Program-made: the position numbers and the translations under genes
Shown: in pieces, positions 1 through 4,340 of the stretch
How positions within the stretch are numbered: position 1 is the first letter of the stretch
Layout of the letters: every line of letters starts with the position of its first letter
Assembly: GCA_015711895.1 (NCBI GenBank)
Contig: JACVJH010000325.1
Span: 1 to 7,888, forward strand
DNA from: Candidatus Solincola tengchongensis
Lineage (GTDB): Bacteria; Actinomycetota; Geothermincolia; Geothermincolales; RBG-13-55-18
Length of the DNA: 7,888 nucleotides
Direction: 5' to 3'
Notes under the pieces: model-generated
Told to the model about the DNA's origin: nothing
Databases searched by the model: none
What the model saw: only the letters and a program-made list of their open reading frames with translations

Positions 1-64
1 GACACGCCGCGTAAAGGGTCTGGGTCCCAAGCAGGTCCAGGCCTTGAAGGAAAGATTTTCCTGA
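1..64 (+). CDS. mihF: Integration host factor, actinobacterial type (mIHF), C-terminal fragment
   Basis: Only the last 20 codons are present; the reading frame begins at base 2 and ends at a TGA at 62-64. The visible peptide contains TRRVKGLGPKQVQAL followed by KERFS. This matches the C-terminal end of the mycobacterial-type integration host factor, a small nucleoid-associated DNA-binding protein with a helix-two-turn-helix-like fold that binds the minor groove and compacts the chromosome. The family usually has about 100 residues, so most of the gene lies to the left. The assignment rests on the short tail plus the gene that follows, because mihF directly upstream of gmk is a conserved actinobacterial arrangement. 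The tail alone would be too short for certainty. Confidence 0.8.
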   Translation, partial: TRRVKGLGPKQVQALKERFS

Positions 65-106
65 CAGGCGGCATCGCAAGGCCTGTCGCGGCGGGAACCG
101 GGTTCC
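63..106 (+). other. Two stem-loops in the mihF-gmk gap
   Basis: GACAGGC at 63-69 pairs perfectly with GCCTGTC at 81-87 around an 11-base loop; this stem includes the last two bases of the mihF stop codon. A second inverted repeat follows, GGAACC at 94-99 and GGTTCC at 101-106 around one central base. Neither is followed by a run of T, so these are not standard rho-independent terminators. They could affect mRNA processing or stability between mihF and gmk. The pairing is seen directly; any function is inference. Confidence 0.4.
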
Positions 107-138
107 ACGCCGTCAAGTCCAATTCGGCAGGAGATATA

Positions 139-711
139 ATGCGACGCGGACGCCTTTTCGTCGTCGCCGGACCTTCCGGCGCGGGGAAAGGTACCCTTGT
201 CGCCGAGCTCCTTAAGCGCTATCCACGGGCTCGCCTGTCCGTGTCCGCCACCACTCGCGATCCCCGTCCCGGGGAAAGAGAAGGAGTGGAATACCATTTC
301 CTGGACCGCGAGGAGTTCCTCAGAAGGGCCGGCGAGGGCGAGTTCCTGGAGTGGGCGGAGGTACACGGCAACCTCTACGGTACCCCCCGCCGCGACGTGG
401 AGGAGTGGCTGGATAGAGGATATGACGTCATCCTGGAGATAGACGTGCAGGGAGCCCGGCAGGTAAGGGAGAGGGTGCCCGATGCGGTGACCGTCTTCGT
501 GGAGCCCCCTTCCCTGGAGGCACTTGAGGAGAGGCTTCGCCGCCGGGGGACGGAGAGCGAGGAAGAGATACGCCGGAGGCTGCGCAACGCGGTACGGGAG
601 AGCGGTGAGAAGGACGGTTTCCGGCACGTGGTGGTGAATGACGAGTTGCAGCGCGCCGTGGAGGAGCTTTGTGCTATATATGAGAGTGAGTCTTCCTCAA
701 CGGAAACATAA
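139..711 (+). CDS. gmk: Guanylate kinase
   Basis: This cytoplasmic enzyme phosphorylates GMP (and dGMP) to GDP using ATP, an essential step of purine nucleotide synthesis and salvage. At 190 residues it has the usual family length. The P-loop is GPSGAGKGT at residues 11-19. The GMP-binding set falls where expected from yeast and bacterial enzymes: S36, R40, R43, Y52, E71, Y80, T82 and D102 (in EIDVQGA). The lid is Arg-rich around residues 132-149 (RLRRRGTESEEEIRRRL). The ATG at 139 has AGGAG at 129-133, five bases upstream, and the protein begins just before the first beta strand, so this start is secure. It lies 74 bases after mihF and 25 bases before rpoZ, consistent with cotranscription. 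The last residues (ESESSSTET) are probably a disordered tail. Confidence 0.97.
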   Translation: MRRGRLFVVAGPSGAGKGTLVAELLKRYPRARLSVSATTRDPRPGEREGVEYHFLDREEFLRRAGEGEFLEWAEVHGNLYGTPRRDVEEWLDRGYDVILEIDVQGARQVRERVPDAVTVFVEPPSLEALEERLRRRGTESEEEIRRRLRNAVRESGEKDGFRHVVVNDELQRAVEELCAIYESESSSTET

Positions 712-736
712 AAAAAGAAGACGGGAGGTAAGCGTT

Positions 737-985
737 GTGGCACTGATGAAGACCAAGATCGACGACCTTTTAAGGGCGATGAACAATTCCCGGTTCGGAT
801 TGACCATCGCCGCCGCCAAGCGGGCGCGGCAGATAAACAATTACTTCCGCCACCTGGGAGACGGGCTGGGGAGGGAGGCAGGCCCCCAAGTGGCCTCGGC
901 TTCCAACAAGGCACTGACCCTGGCCCTGGAGGAGATCGCCCAGGAGAAGCTGGAGTTAGAGGTGCCGGACGACGGGACCAAGTAA
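737..985 (+). CDS. rpoZ: DNA-directed RNA polymerase omega subunit
   Basis: Omega is the small subunit that assists assembly and stability of the beta-prime subunit in core RNA polymerase. The product has 82 residues. The conserved N-terminal block KIDDLL...NNSRFGLTIAAAKRARQIN spans residues 7-34 and contains the actinobacterial AAKRARQIN signature; a second conserved part, SNKALTLALEEIAQEKLEL, lies at 56-74. The GTG at 737 is chosen as start because GGGAGG at 723-728 is eight bases away. The in-frame ATG at 746 would sit 17 bases from that site, and upstream in-frame starts would overlap gmk and give an unconserved extension. The spacing to gmk (25 bases) and coaBC (30 bases) supports one operon. 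E. coli omega is about 90 residues and mycobacterial omega about 110, so this is a compact version. Confidence 0.95.
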   Translation: MALMKTKIDDLLRAMNNSRFGLTIAAAKRARQINNYFRHLGDGLGREAGPQVASASNKALTLALEEIAQEKLELEVPDDGTK

Positions 986-1015
986 GGGTACCGCACAGGG
1001 GGATCGTTCGATCTC

Positions 1016-2233
1016 ATGACCTGCGTAGTTTTCGGGGTGACCGGTGGCATCGCCGCTTACAAGGCGGTGGAGGTGGTGCGCCGCCTGGCGGAGAGGGGGT
1101 TGGACGTGCGCGTGATAATGACCGAGCACGCCACCCGGTTGGTGGGGCCGGACACCTTTCGCGCCGTTTCCGGTAATCCCGTCTCCGTGCGCCTTTTCGA
1201 CGCTCCGGGACCGGCCATGGAGCACATCTCCCTGGCCAGGGCGGCCGATTTGGTGGTGGTGGCGCCGGCCACGGCCAACATCCTGGCCAAGATGGCGCAC
1301 GGCCTGGCGGACGACCTGCTGTCCACCACCCTCCTGGCCACACGGGCTCCGGTCCTGGTGGCTCCGGCCATGAACCGGGAGATGTACCGCCATCCCGCCA
1401 CTCAGGACAACCTGAGGAAACTGCGGGAGAGAGGAGTTCACGTGGTGGGCCCGGAGAGCGGCGCCCTGGCCTGCGGGGAGGAGGGGGAGGGTCGCATGGC
1501 GGAGCCTCCGGCCATAGTGGAGGCAGCCCTGCACATCCTGGGACTTAGAGGAGACCTCTCGGGGCACCGCGTCCTAGTGACTGCGGGAGGGACGCGCGAG
1601 CCTCTGGACCCCGTCCGTTTCATCGGTAACCGTTCCAGCGGCAAGATGGGGCATGCGCTGGCCGAGACGGCACGGGAGCTGGGGGCCGAGGTCGTGCTGG
1701 TAAGCGGTCCCACCTCTCTCCCGGCCCCGCCGGGGGTGGAGAGGGTCATGGTGGAGACGGCGGAGGAGATGCGCCGGGAGGTCCTCTCCCGTTTCGCGGG
1801 CTGTTCGGCAGTGGTGATGGCCGCCGCGGTGGCCGATTTCACCCCCGCCCGTAAAAGTGAGGAGAAGATAAAACGTGGTGGAAGGGAAGGTCTGACCGTG
1901 GAACTGGTACCCACACCGGACATCCTGGGCGAACTATGTGCCCGGAGGTCACCAGGGCAGGTGCTCGTGGGTTTTGCCGCCGAGACGGGGGATTTACTCG
2001 AGAAGGCCAGGAAGAAATTGGATGACAAGGGCGTGGATATCCTGGTGGCCAACGACGTCTCCAGGCCGGGTTTTGGCTTCGATTCCGACCTCAACCAGGC
2101 GGTCATCCTCTTCCGGGATGGCAGGGAGGAGGAGCTGGACGTCATGCCCAAGAGAGAACTGGCATTGCGGATATGGAAGGCGGTGTCCGGCTTACTGGGT
2201 AGCGTTGGAGGTCAAGTCCCTGCCCAGACATGA
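1016..2233 (+). CDS. coaBC: Bifunctional phosphopantothenoylcysteine decarboxylase/phosphopantothenate-cysteine ligase
   Basis: This enzyme performs two consecutive steps of coenzyme A synthesis. The C-terminal CoaB domain joins cysteine to 4'-phosphopantothenate using CTP, and the N-terminal CoaC domain, an FMN flavoprotein, decarboxylates the product to 4'-phosphopantetheine. The length (405 residues) fits the family. CoaC spans about 1-180 with GVTGGIAAYK at 7-16, the active-site His at H70, PAMN at 117-120 and the reactive Cys C153. CoaB starts near residue 184 with VLVTAGGTREPLDPVRFI, then N205 in NRSSGKMG, AAVADF at 270-275 and K284 in KIKR. Each key residue sits exactly five positions before its E. 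coli counterpart (H75, N125, C158, N210, K289). The ATG at 1016 gives the family-typical N-terminus, although the only Shine-Dalgarno-like sequence, GGGGGA at 998-1003, is rather far (12 bases). Confidence 0.97.
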   Translation: MTCVVFGVTGGIAAYKAVEVVRRLAERGLDVRVIMTEHATRLVGPDTFRAVSGNPVSVRLFDAPGPAMEHISLARAADLVVVAPATANILAKMAHGLADDLLSTTLLATRAPVLVAPAMNREMYRHPATQDNLRKLRERGVHVVGPESGALACGEEGEGRMAEPPAIVEAALHILGLRGDLSGHRVLVTAGGTREPLDPVRFIGNRSSGKMGHALAETARELGAEVVLVSGPTSLPAPPGVERVMVETAEEMRREVLSRFAGCSAVVMAAAVADFTPARKSEEKIKRGGREGLTVELVPTPDILGELCARRSPGQVLVGFAAETGDLLEKARKKLDDKGVDILVANDVSRPGFGFDSDLNQAVILFRDGREEELDVMPKRELALRIWKAVSGLLGSVGGQVPAQT

Positions 2234-2283
2234 CGATAAAGAACTGTTCCCTTTGGTTACGAGCGGGCGTTGGAGGAGATGAG

Positions 2284-2652
2284 GTGGCCAAGCTGGTGAA
2301 GAGGGGGATAGTACTCAATGTCTCCACCTATCCGCTTCCTACCCTGCTTCCCCGCAAGGCCAACCGCCGCTCCAAGACCCTGACCTTTGATATAAACTTC
2401 GACCTGGTGGAGGAGGACGGGAAGACCACCAAGGTCTGGTTCTACCGCGGTTTCCGTTTCCCTCCCCCTCTCGATGACGGGGACCGCGTGGAGGTGGTGG
2501 GGAAATACGGGCGCATCTCGAAAGACATATTTTATGCCTCCAGGATTGTGGACCCCAGGAGAAATAGGATATATACTGGTTTTCGGAACCGGAGGATAAA
2601 GGCGGAGGAGGTAGCGGAAAAAAGACCTCCTTCCGAGGAGCGTGGCTTTTAG
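2284..2652 (+). CDS. Small OB-fold-like protein of unknown function
   Basis: I do not recognise a named family. From the GTG at 2284 the product is 122 residues, basic, soluble and without a signal peptide or membrane segment. The pattern of alternating hydrophobic strands resembles a five-stranded OB barrel: KLVKRGIVLNVST (3-15), KTLTFDINFDLVEEDG (31-46), TKVWFYRGF (49-57), GDRVEVVGKYG (66-76) and IFYASRIVDP (82-91). The tail after about residue 100 is highly charged. GDRVEVVGKYG is reminiscent of strand 4 in nucleic-acid-binding OB domains, so nucleic acid binding is a guess. The start is supported by GGAGGAG at 2272-2278, five bases away; the in-frame ATG at 2230, overlapping the coaBC stop as ATGA, has no clear ribosome site but would add 18 residues. 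It is the last gene before the tRNA and sits where metK is found in many actinobacteria. Confidence 0.75.
   Translation: MAKLVKRGIVLNVSTYPLPTLLPRKANRRSKTLTFDINFDLVEEDGKTTKVWFYRGFRFPPPLDDGDRVEVVGKYGRISKDIFYASRIVDPRRNRIYTGFRNRRIKAEEVAEKRPPSEERGF
2546..2575 (+). promoter_or_regulatory. Possible promoter for tRNA-Leu inside the OB-like gene
   Basis: TTGTGG at 2546-2551 and TATATA at 2570-2575 are separated by 18 bases, resembling sigma-70-type -35 and -10 elements, and predict transcription starting near 2582, about 70 bases before the mature tRNA. The AT-rich stretch stands out from its GC-rich surroundings. It is also coding sequence of the preceding gene, so the match may be chance and the tRNA may instead be cut from the operon transcript. 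Confidence 0.3.
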
Positions 2653-2740
2653 GTCGGAGTGGCGGAATCGGTAGACGCGCTAGGTTGAGGGCCTAGTGAG
2701 GAGCTTCCTCATGGGGGTTCAAGTCCCCCCTCCGACACCA
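2653..2740 (+). tRNA. tRNA-Leu (anticodon GAG)
   Basis: A full cloverleaf can be drawn. The acceptor stem GTCGGAG (2653-2659) pairs with CTCCGAC (2730-2736), followed by discriminator A at 2737 and an encoded CCA at 2738-2740. The anticodon stem CTAGG (2680-2684) pairs with CCTAG (2692-2696) around loop TTGAGGG, placing anticodon GAG at 2687-2689; it reads CUC and CUU leucine codons. A long variable arm (GAGG/CCTC, about 2698-2709) marks it as a class II tRNA, as expected for leucine. The T arm is GGGGG TTCAAGT CCCCC at 2713-2729. The first base follows directly after the stop codon of the upstream gene, so an upstream-initiated transcript would need 5' processing by RNase P. Confidence 0.97.
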
Positions 2741-2747
2741 GGTTAAG

Positions 2748-2776
2748 ACCCCGGCAAGCGCCGGGGTATCGATTTT
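2748..2776 (+). terminator. Rho-independent terminator after tRNA-Leu
   Basis: ACCCCGGC at 2748-2755 pairs perfectly with GCCGGGGT at 2760-2767 around the four-base loop AAGC, an 8-bp GC-rich stem. It is followed by ATCGATTTT, so the T tract (2773-2776) is short and interrupted. The position, eight bases past the tRNA CCA, suits termination of the tRNA or the whole gmk-to-tRNA transcript. Confidence 0.7.
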
Positions 2777-2777
2777 A

Positions 2778-3044
2778 AGGAAGGTGGACCCTAAAAAGGA
2801 TAGGCAAGGGGTGCCGTCCGGGGGAGGGGGGTTAGTACGCAGTCCGTGGTCAAGCATGTCCCTGGGGAAGCGTTGGGTCAGGCGCTTGCAGGGGCATGAG
2901 ACCGGCCTTCCGGCTGGCCCACGTTTTTCCGGGCCTTCCTCGCATACGGGAGCCTCCCTTCCCTGGGCTCCTTCCGCTCTCTCCGGGAAAAGGCCGGGAG
3001 GCGGGTTCGTGCCCCTCTCCCGCTTCCGGCGAAGGCGACCCGTC
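2778..3044. other. Convergent intergenic region, no gene found
   Basis: This 267-base stretch separates the tRNA terminator from the 3' end of the minus-strand hydrolase. I see no credible reading frame with a ribosome site on either strand. It contains several inverted repeats: the long imperfect stem-loop at 2847-2904 (listed separately), CCGGCC/GGCTGG at 2902-2917 followed six bases later by TTTTT (2924-2928), and GGAGCC/GGCTCC at 2949-2971. None forms a clear terminator for the hydrolase on the minus strand. A small RNA gene cannot be ruled out, but no recognisable RNA family signature is visible. Confidence 0.5.
2847..2904. repeat. Long imperfect stem-loop in the convergent gap
   Basis: TGGTC at 2847-2851 pairs with GACCG at 2900-2904 (one G-U pair). 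CATGTCCCT at 2855-2863 pairs with AGGGGCATG at 2890-2898 (one G-U pair). AAGCG at 2868-2872 pairs with CGCTT at 2883-2887, leaving a 10-base apical loop. Internal loops are small (3/1 and 4/2 bases). About 19 pairs in 58 bases is more than ordinary background. It could be part of a structured RNA, a 3' untranslated element or a protein-binding palindrome; I cannot tell which strand is relevant. Confidence 0.45.
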
Positions 3045-3929
3045 TTAATGGTAGTCGGACAGGAATTCCAGGATCAGGGAGTTGACCTCCTCGGGCCTCT
3101 CCTGCTGCACCCAGTGGCTGCACCGGGGAATGTATTTTATGGTCAGGGGACCCTCCACTTCTTCCTGGAAGTCGTAGGTGAGCTCCTTCCCCAGGGCCCG
3201 GTCCTCCTCGCCCCATATGACCAGGGTGGGGCAGCGGACCTTGGCCCGGGTGGAAGATGCGGCGCGCGGAGCGCGCAGGAACTGGCGGAACGCGGCCCGG
3301 TAGTAGTTGATGCCCCCCGTGAGGGCCCCCGGCTTGGCCGCCGCCTCCTTGAACATGGCGATGTCCCGCTCGGTCAGGGCATCCTTGTCCAGCAGCCAGC
3401 CGCGGAAGGCCTTCTCCACGAGGCGGTAGTCGAAGGCGCGGAGCGCCAGCTCTGGGAGGATGGGGATCTGGAACAGGAACATGTAGTAGGAACGCCGGAG
3501 CTGTGCGCGGTTGGTCATGAGGTGGCGTATGAGCACCGACGGCGGGGGGCAGTTGAGGATAATAAGGCGGTCCACCATCTCCGGGTAACGGGCGGCGAAC
3601 GGCCAGGCCACTCCACCTCCCCAGTCGTGGGCCACCAGCACCGCGCTTATCTCCCCCAGGTGGCGGATGAGCCCGCGTACGTCCTCCATGAGGGCGGAGA
3701 GGCGGTAGTGCATCACGCCCACGGGTTTCTCGGTCTGGTTGTAGCCCCGCATGTCCGGGGCCACGACCCGGAACCTCTCCGCCAGCGCCGGTATCTGGTG
3801 CCTCCACGAGTACCAGAACTCCGGAAAACCGTGCAGGAGGAGTACCAGCGGCCCCTCACCGGCGGTCACGTAATGCATGCGCAGGTTGTTGACGTGAGCA
3901 TAACGGTGCTCCCATGACTCCTCGCCCAT
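3045..3929 (-). CDS. Alpha/beta-hydrolase, epoxide hydrolase type
   Basis: The 294-residue product matches the soluble epoxide hydrolase branch of the alpha/beta-hydrolase superfamily, which opens epoxides to vicinal diols by a two-step nucleophilic attack. The oxyanion motif is HGFPEFWYSWRHQ at 33-45. The nucleophile is D102 in HDWGG (101-105), the acid is probably D243 in WGEED, and the base is H272 in CSHWVQQE. Tyrosines that could activate the epoxide lie in the cap: Y148/Y149 and Y209/Y210 (in GGINYYR). No signal peptide is seen, so it should be cytoplasmic. The start is the ATG at 3929 because a near-perfect AAGGAGGT (3934-3941) sits four bases upstream on this strand; the frame is open to an ATG at 4061, but that extension is Ser/Gly/Arg-rich, includes a tandem repeat and looks non-coding. 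The substrate is unknown; a related haloalkane or haloacid dehalogenase activity is less likely given the HDWGG and tyrosine pattern. Confidence 0.88.
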   Translation of the reverse strand: MGEESWEHRYAHVNNLRMHYVTAGEGPLVLLLHGFPEFWYSWRHQIPALAERFRVVAPDMRGYNQTEKPVGVMHYRLSALMEDVRGLIRHLGEISAVLVAHDWGGGVAWPFAARYPEMVDRLIILNCPPPSVLIRHLMTNRAQLRRSYYMFLFQIPILPELALRAFDYRLVEKAFRGWLLDKDALTERDIAMFKEAAAKPGALTGGINYYRAAFRQFLRAPRAASSTRAKVRCPTLVIWGEEDRALGKELTYDFQEEVEGPLTIKYIPRCSHWVQQERPEEVNSLILEFLSDYH

Positions 3930-3944
3930 CGCTACCTCCTTGGT

Positions 3945-3986
3945 TCCCGAACTCCCTGACCGTAATCCCGAACTCCCCGACCGTAA
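3945..3986. repeat. Tandem 21-bp direct repeat, two copies
   Basis: Two head-to-tail copies of a 21-base unit, 3945-3965 and 3966-3986, differ at one base (T3957 versus C3978). Each begins TCCCGAACTCCC and ends GACCGTAA. They lie just upstream of the hydrolase Shine-Dalgarno, in its 5' leader. Two helical turns per unit would place bound proteins on the same face of the DNA, which fits a repeated operator. In the frame extended upstream of the hydrolase they would encode a duplicated LRSGSSG, but translation there is unlikely. A simple slippage duplication is the alternative. Confidence 0.8.
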
Positions 3987-4063
3987 GGCAGAAACGCACA
4001 CGGGCGTCGAACGCCTTTCCGCGGTACCCTTCCTGTGGCCAGGGTTTGCGTCACGTCCCATTC

Positions 4064-4069
4064 ATTTTA
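4064..4069 (-). promoter_or_regulatory. Possible -10 element for the hydrolase
   Basis: Read on the minus strand this is TAAAAT, within TTGATAAAATGA, an AT-rich island in GC-rich DNA. It would start transcription near 4057, giving a leader of roughly 130 bases that includes the tandem repeat. No good -35 hexamer is seen at the right spacing, so this is a weak call. Confidence 0.3.
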
Positions 4070-4214
4070 TCAACCCGCCTGAGGAGCGGCGTATTCTCGC
4101 GGCGGTGTCGCCGGGAGCCGTTCCCGCCGGACCGGAATTCCATCGGCGCATTTAAGAGAGGCCGAAAGTTACCTATCCATAGCGGGAAGAGAACCGCCGT
4201 TTCTGCCTCTGAGG

Positions 4215-4230
4215 TACAGTCCGGACCGTA
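4215..4230. promoter_or_regulatory. 16-bp palindrome upstream of the MFS promoter
   Basis: TACAGTCCGGACCGTA is an inverted repeat with seven of eight base pairs matching (A4218 and C4227 do not pair). It lies about 30 bases upstream of the plus-strand -10-like hexamer, a place typical for binding of an activator or repressor dimer. Its right half, GACCGTA, is also the end of each unit in the tandem repeat at 3945-3986, suggesting one regulator might see all three. No regulator gene is in the window. Confidence 0.4.
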
Positions 4231-4261
4231 GCCTCCTGGTCGGATGTGTTACCGCGGAATG

Positions 4262-4287
4262 TAAAATAGGTTAAACCGGCATGCCGG
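4262..4287 (+). promoter_or_regulatory. -10-like hexamer and overlapping 12-bp palindrome
   Basis: TAAAAT at 4262-4267 resembles a -10 element for the MFS gene, with a predicted start near 4274. Directly after it is the perfect palindrome CCGGCATGCCGG at 4276-4287, positioned like a repressor operator at the transcription start. The ATG at 4281 lies in the centre of this palindrome and has no ribosome site, which argues that it is not the start codon. No clear -35 hexamer is present. Confidence 0.4.
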
Positions 4288-4340
4288 AAAGGGCGTGCGG
4301 GAGAGACTTAAGGGGCGCGATCGGAGCTATGGGGAAGGAC

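Larger units (their letters stand above)
3930..4340. promoter_or_regulatory. Divergent intergenic regulatory region
   Basis: This 411-base gap separates the minus-strand hydrolase from the plus-strand MFS exporter and should hold the promoters of both. It contains, from left to right, the hydrolase ribosome site, a 21-bp tandem repeat, a minus-strand -10-like hexamer, a 16-bp palindrome, a plus-strand -10-like hexamer and a 12-bp palindrome, each listed separately. Frames open across it are short and lack family-like sequence. Confidence 0.6.

Noticed and set aside
135..140. Perfect TATAAT hexamer at the start of gmk
   Set aside because: It overlaps the gmk start codon, so a transcript from it would begin inside the gene; no -35 match exists at proper spacing. 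It is best explained by the AT-rich spacer between ribosome site and ATG.
956..2151. Long minus-strand open frames opposite coaBC
   Set aside because: They are shadows of a GC-rich coding sequence; coaBC on the + strand has every catalytic residue in place.
2855..2900. Signal recognition particle RNA
   Set aside because: The word GGTCAGG appears near the loop, but the conserved GGAA-type tetraloop and the A-C rich asymmetric loop of SRP domain IV are absent.
2902..2928. Rho-independent terminator on the + strand
   Set aside because: The 6-bp stem contains a G-U pair and six bases separate it from the T run, which is too far for a standard terminator; the tRNA already has a better one at 2748-2776.
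2784..3917. 377-codon open frame antisense to the epoxide hydrolase
   Set aside because: The opposite strand encodes a complete hydrolase with all catalytic motifs and a strong ribosome site; the antisense translation has no recognisable domain.
3945..3986. CRISPR-like repeat
   Set aside because: Only two contiguous copies without spacers are present, and no cas gene is nearby.
3930..4061. N-terminal extension of the hydrolase to an ATG at 4061
   Set aside because: The extension is low-complexity, includes the tandem repeat and lies upstream of a near-perfect Shine-Dalgarno that serves the ATG at 3929.
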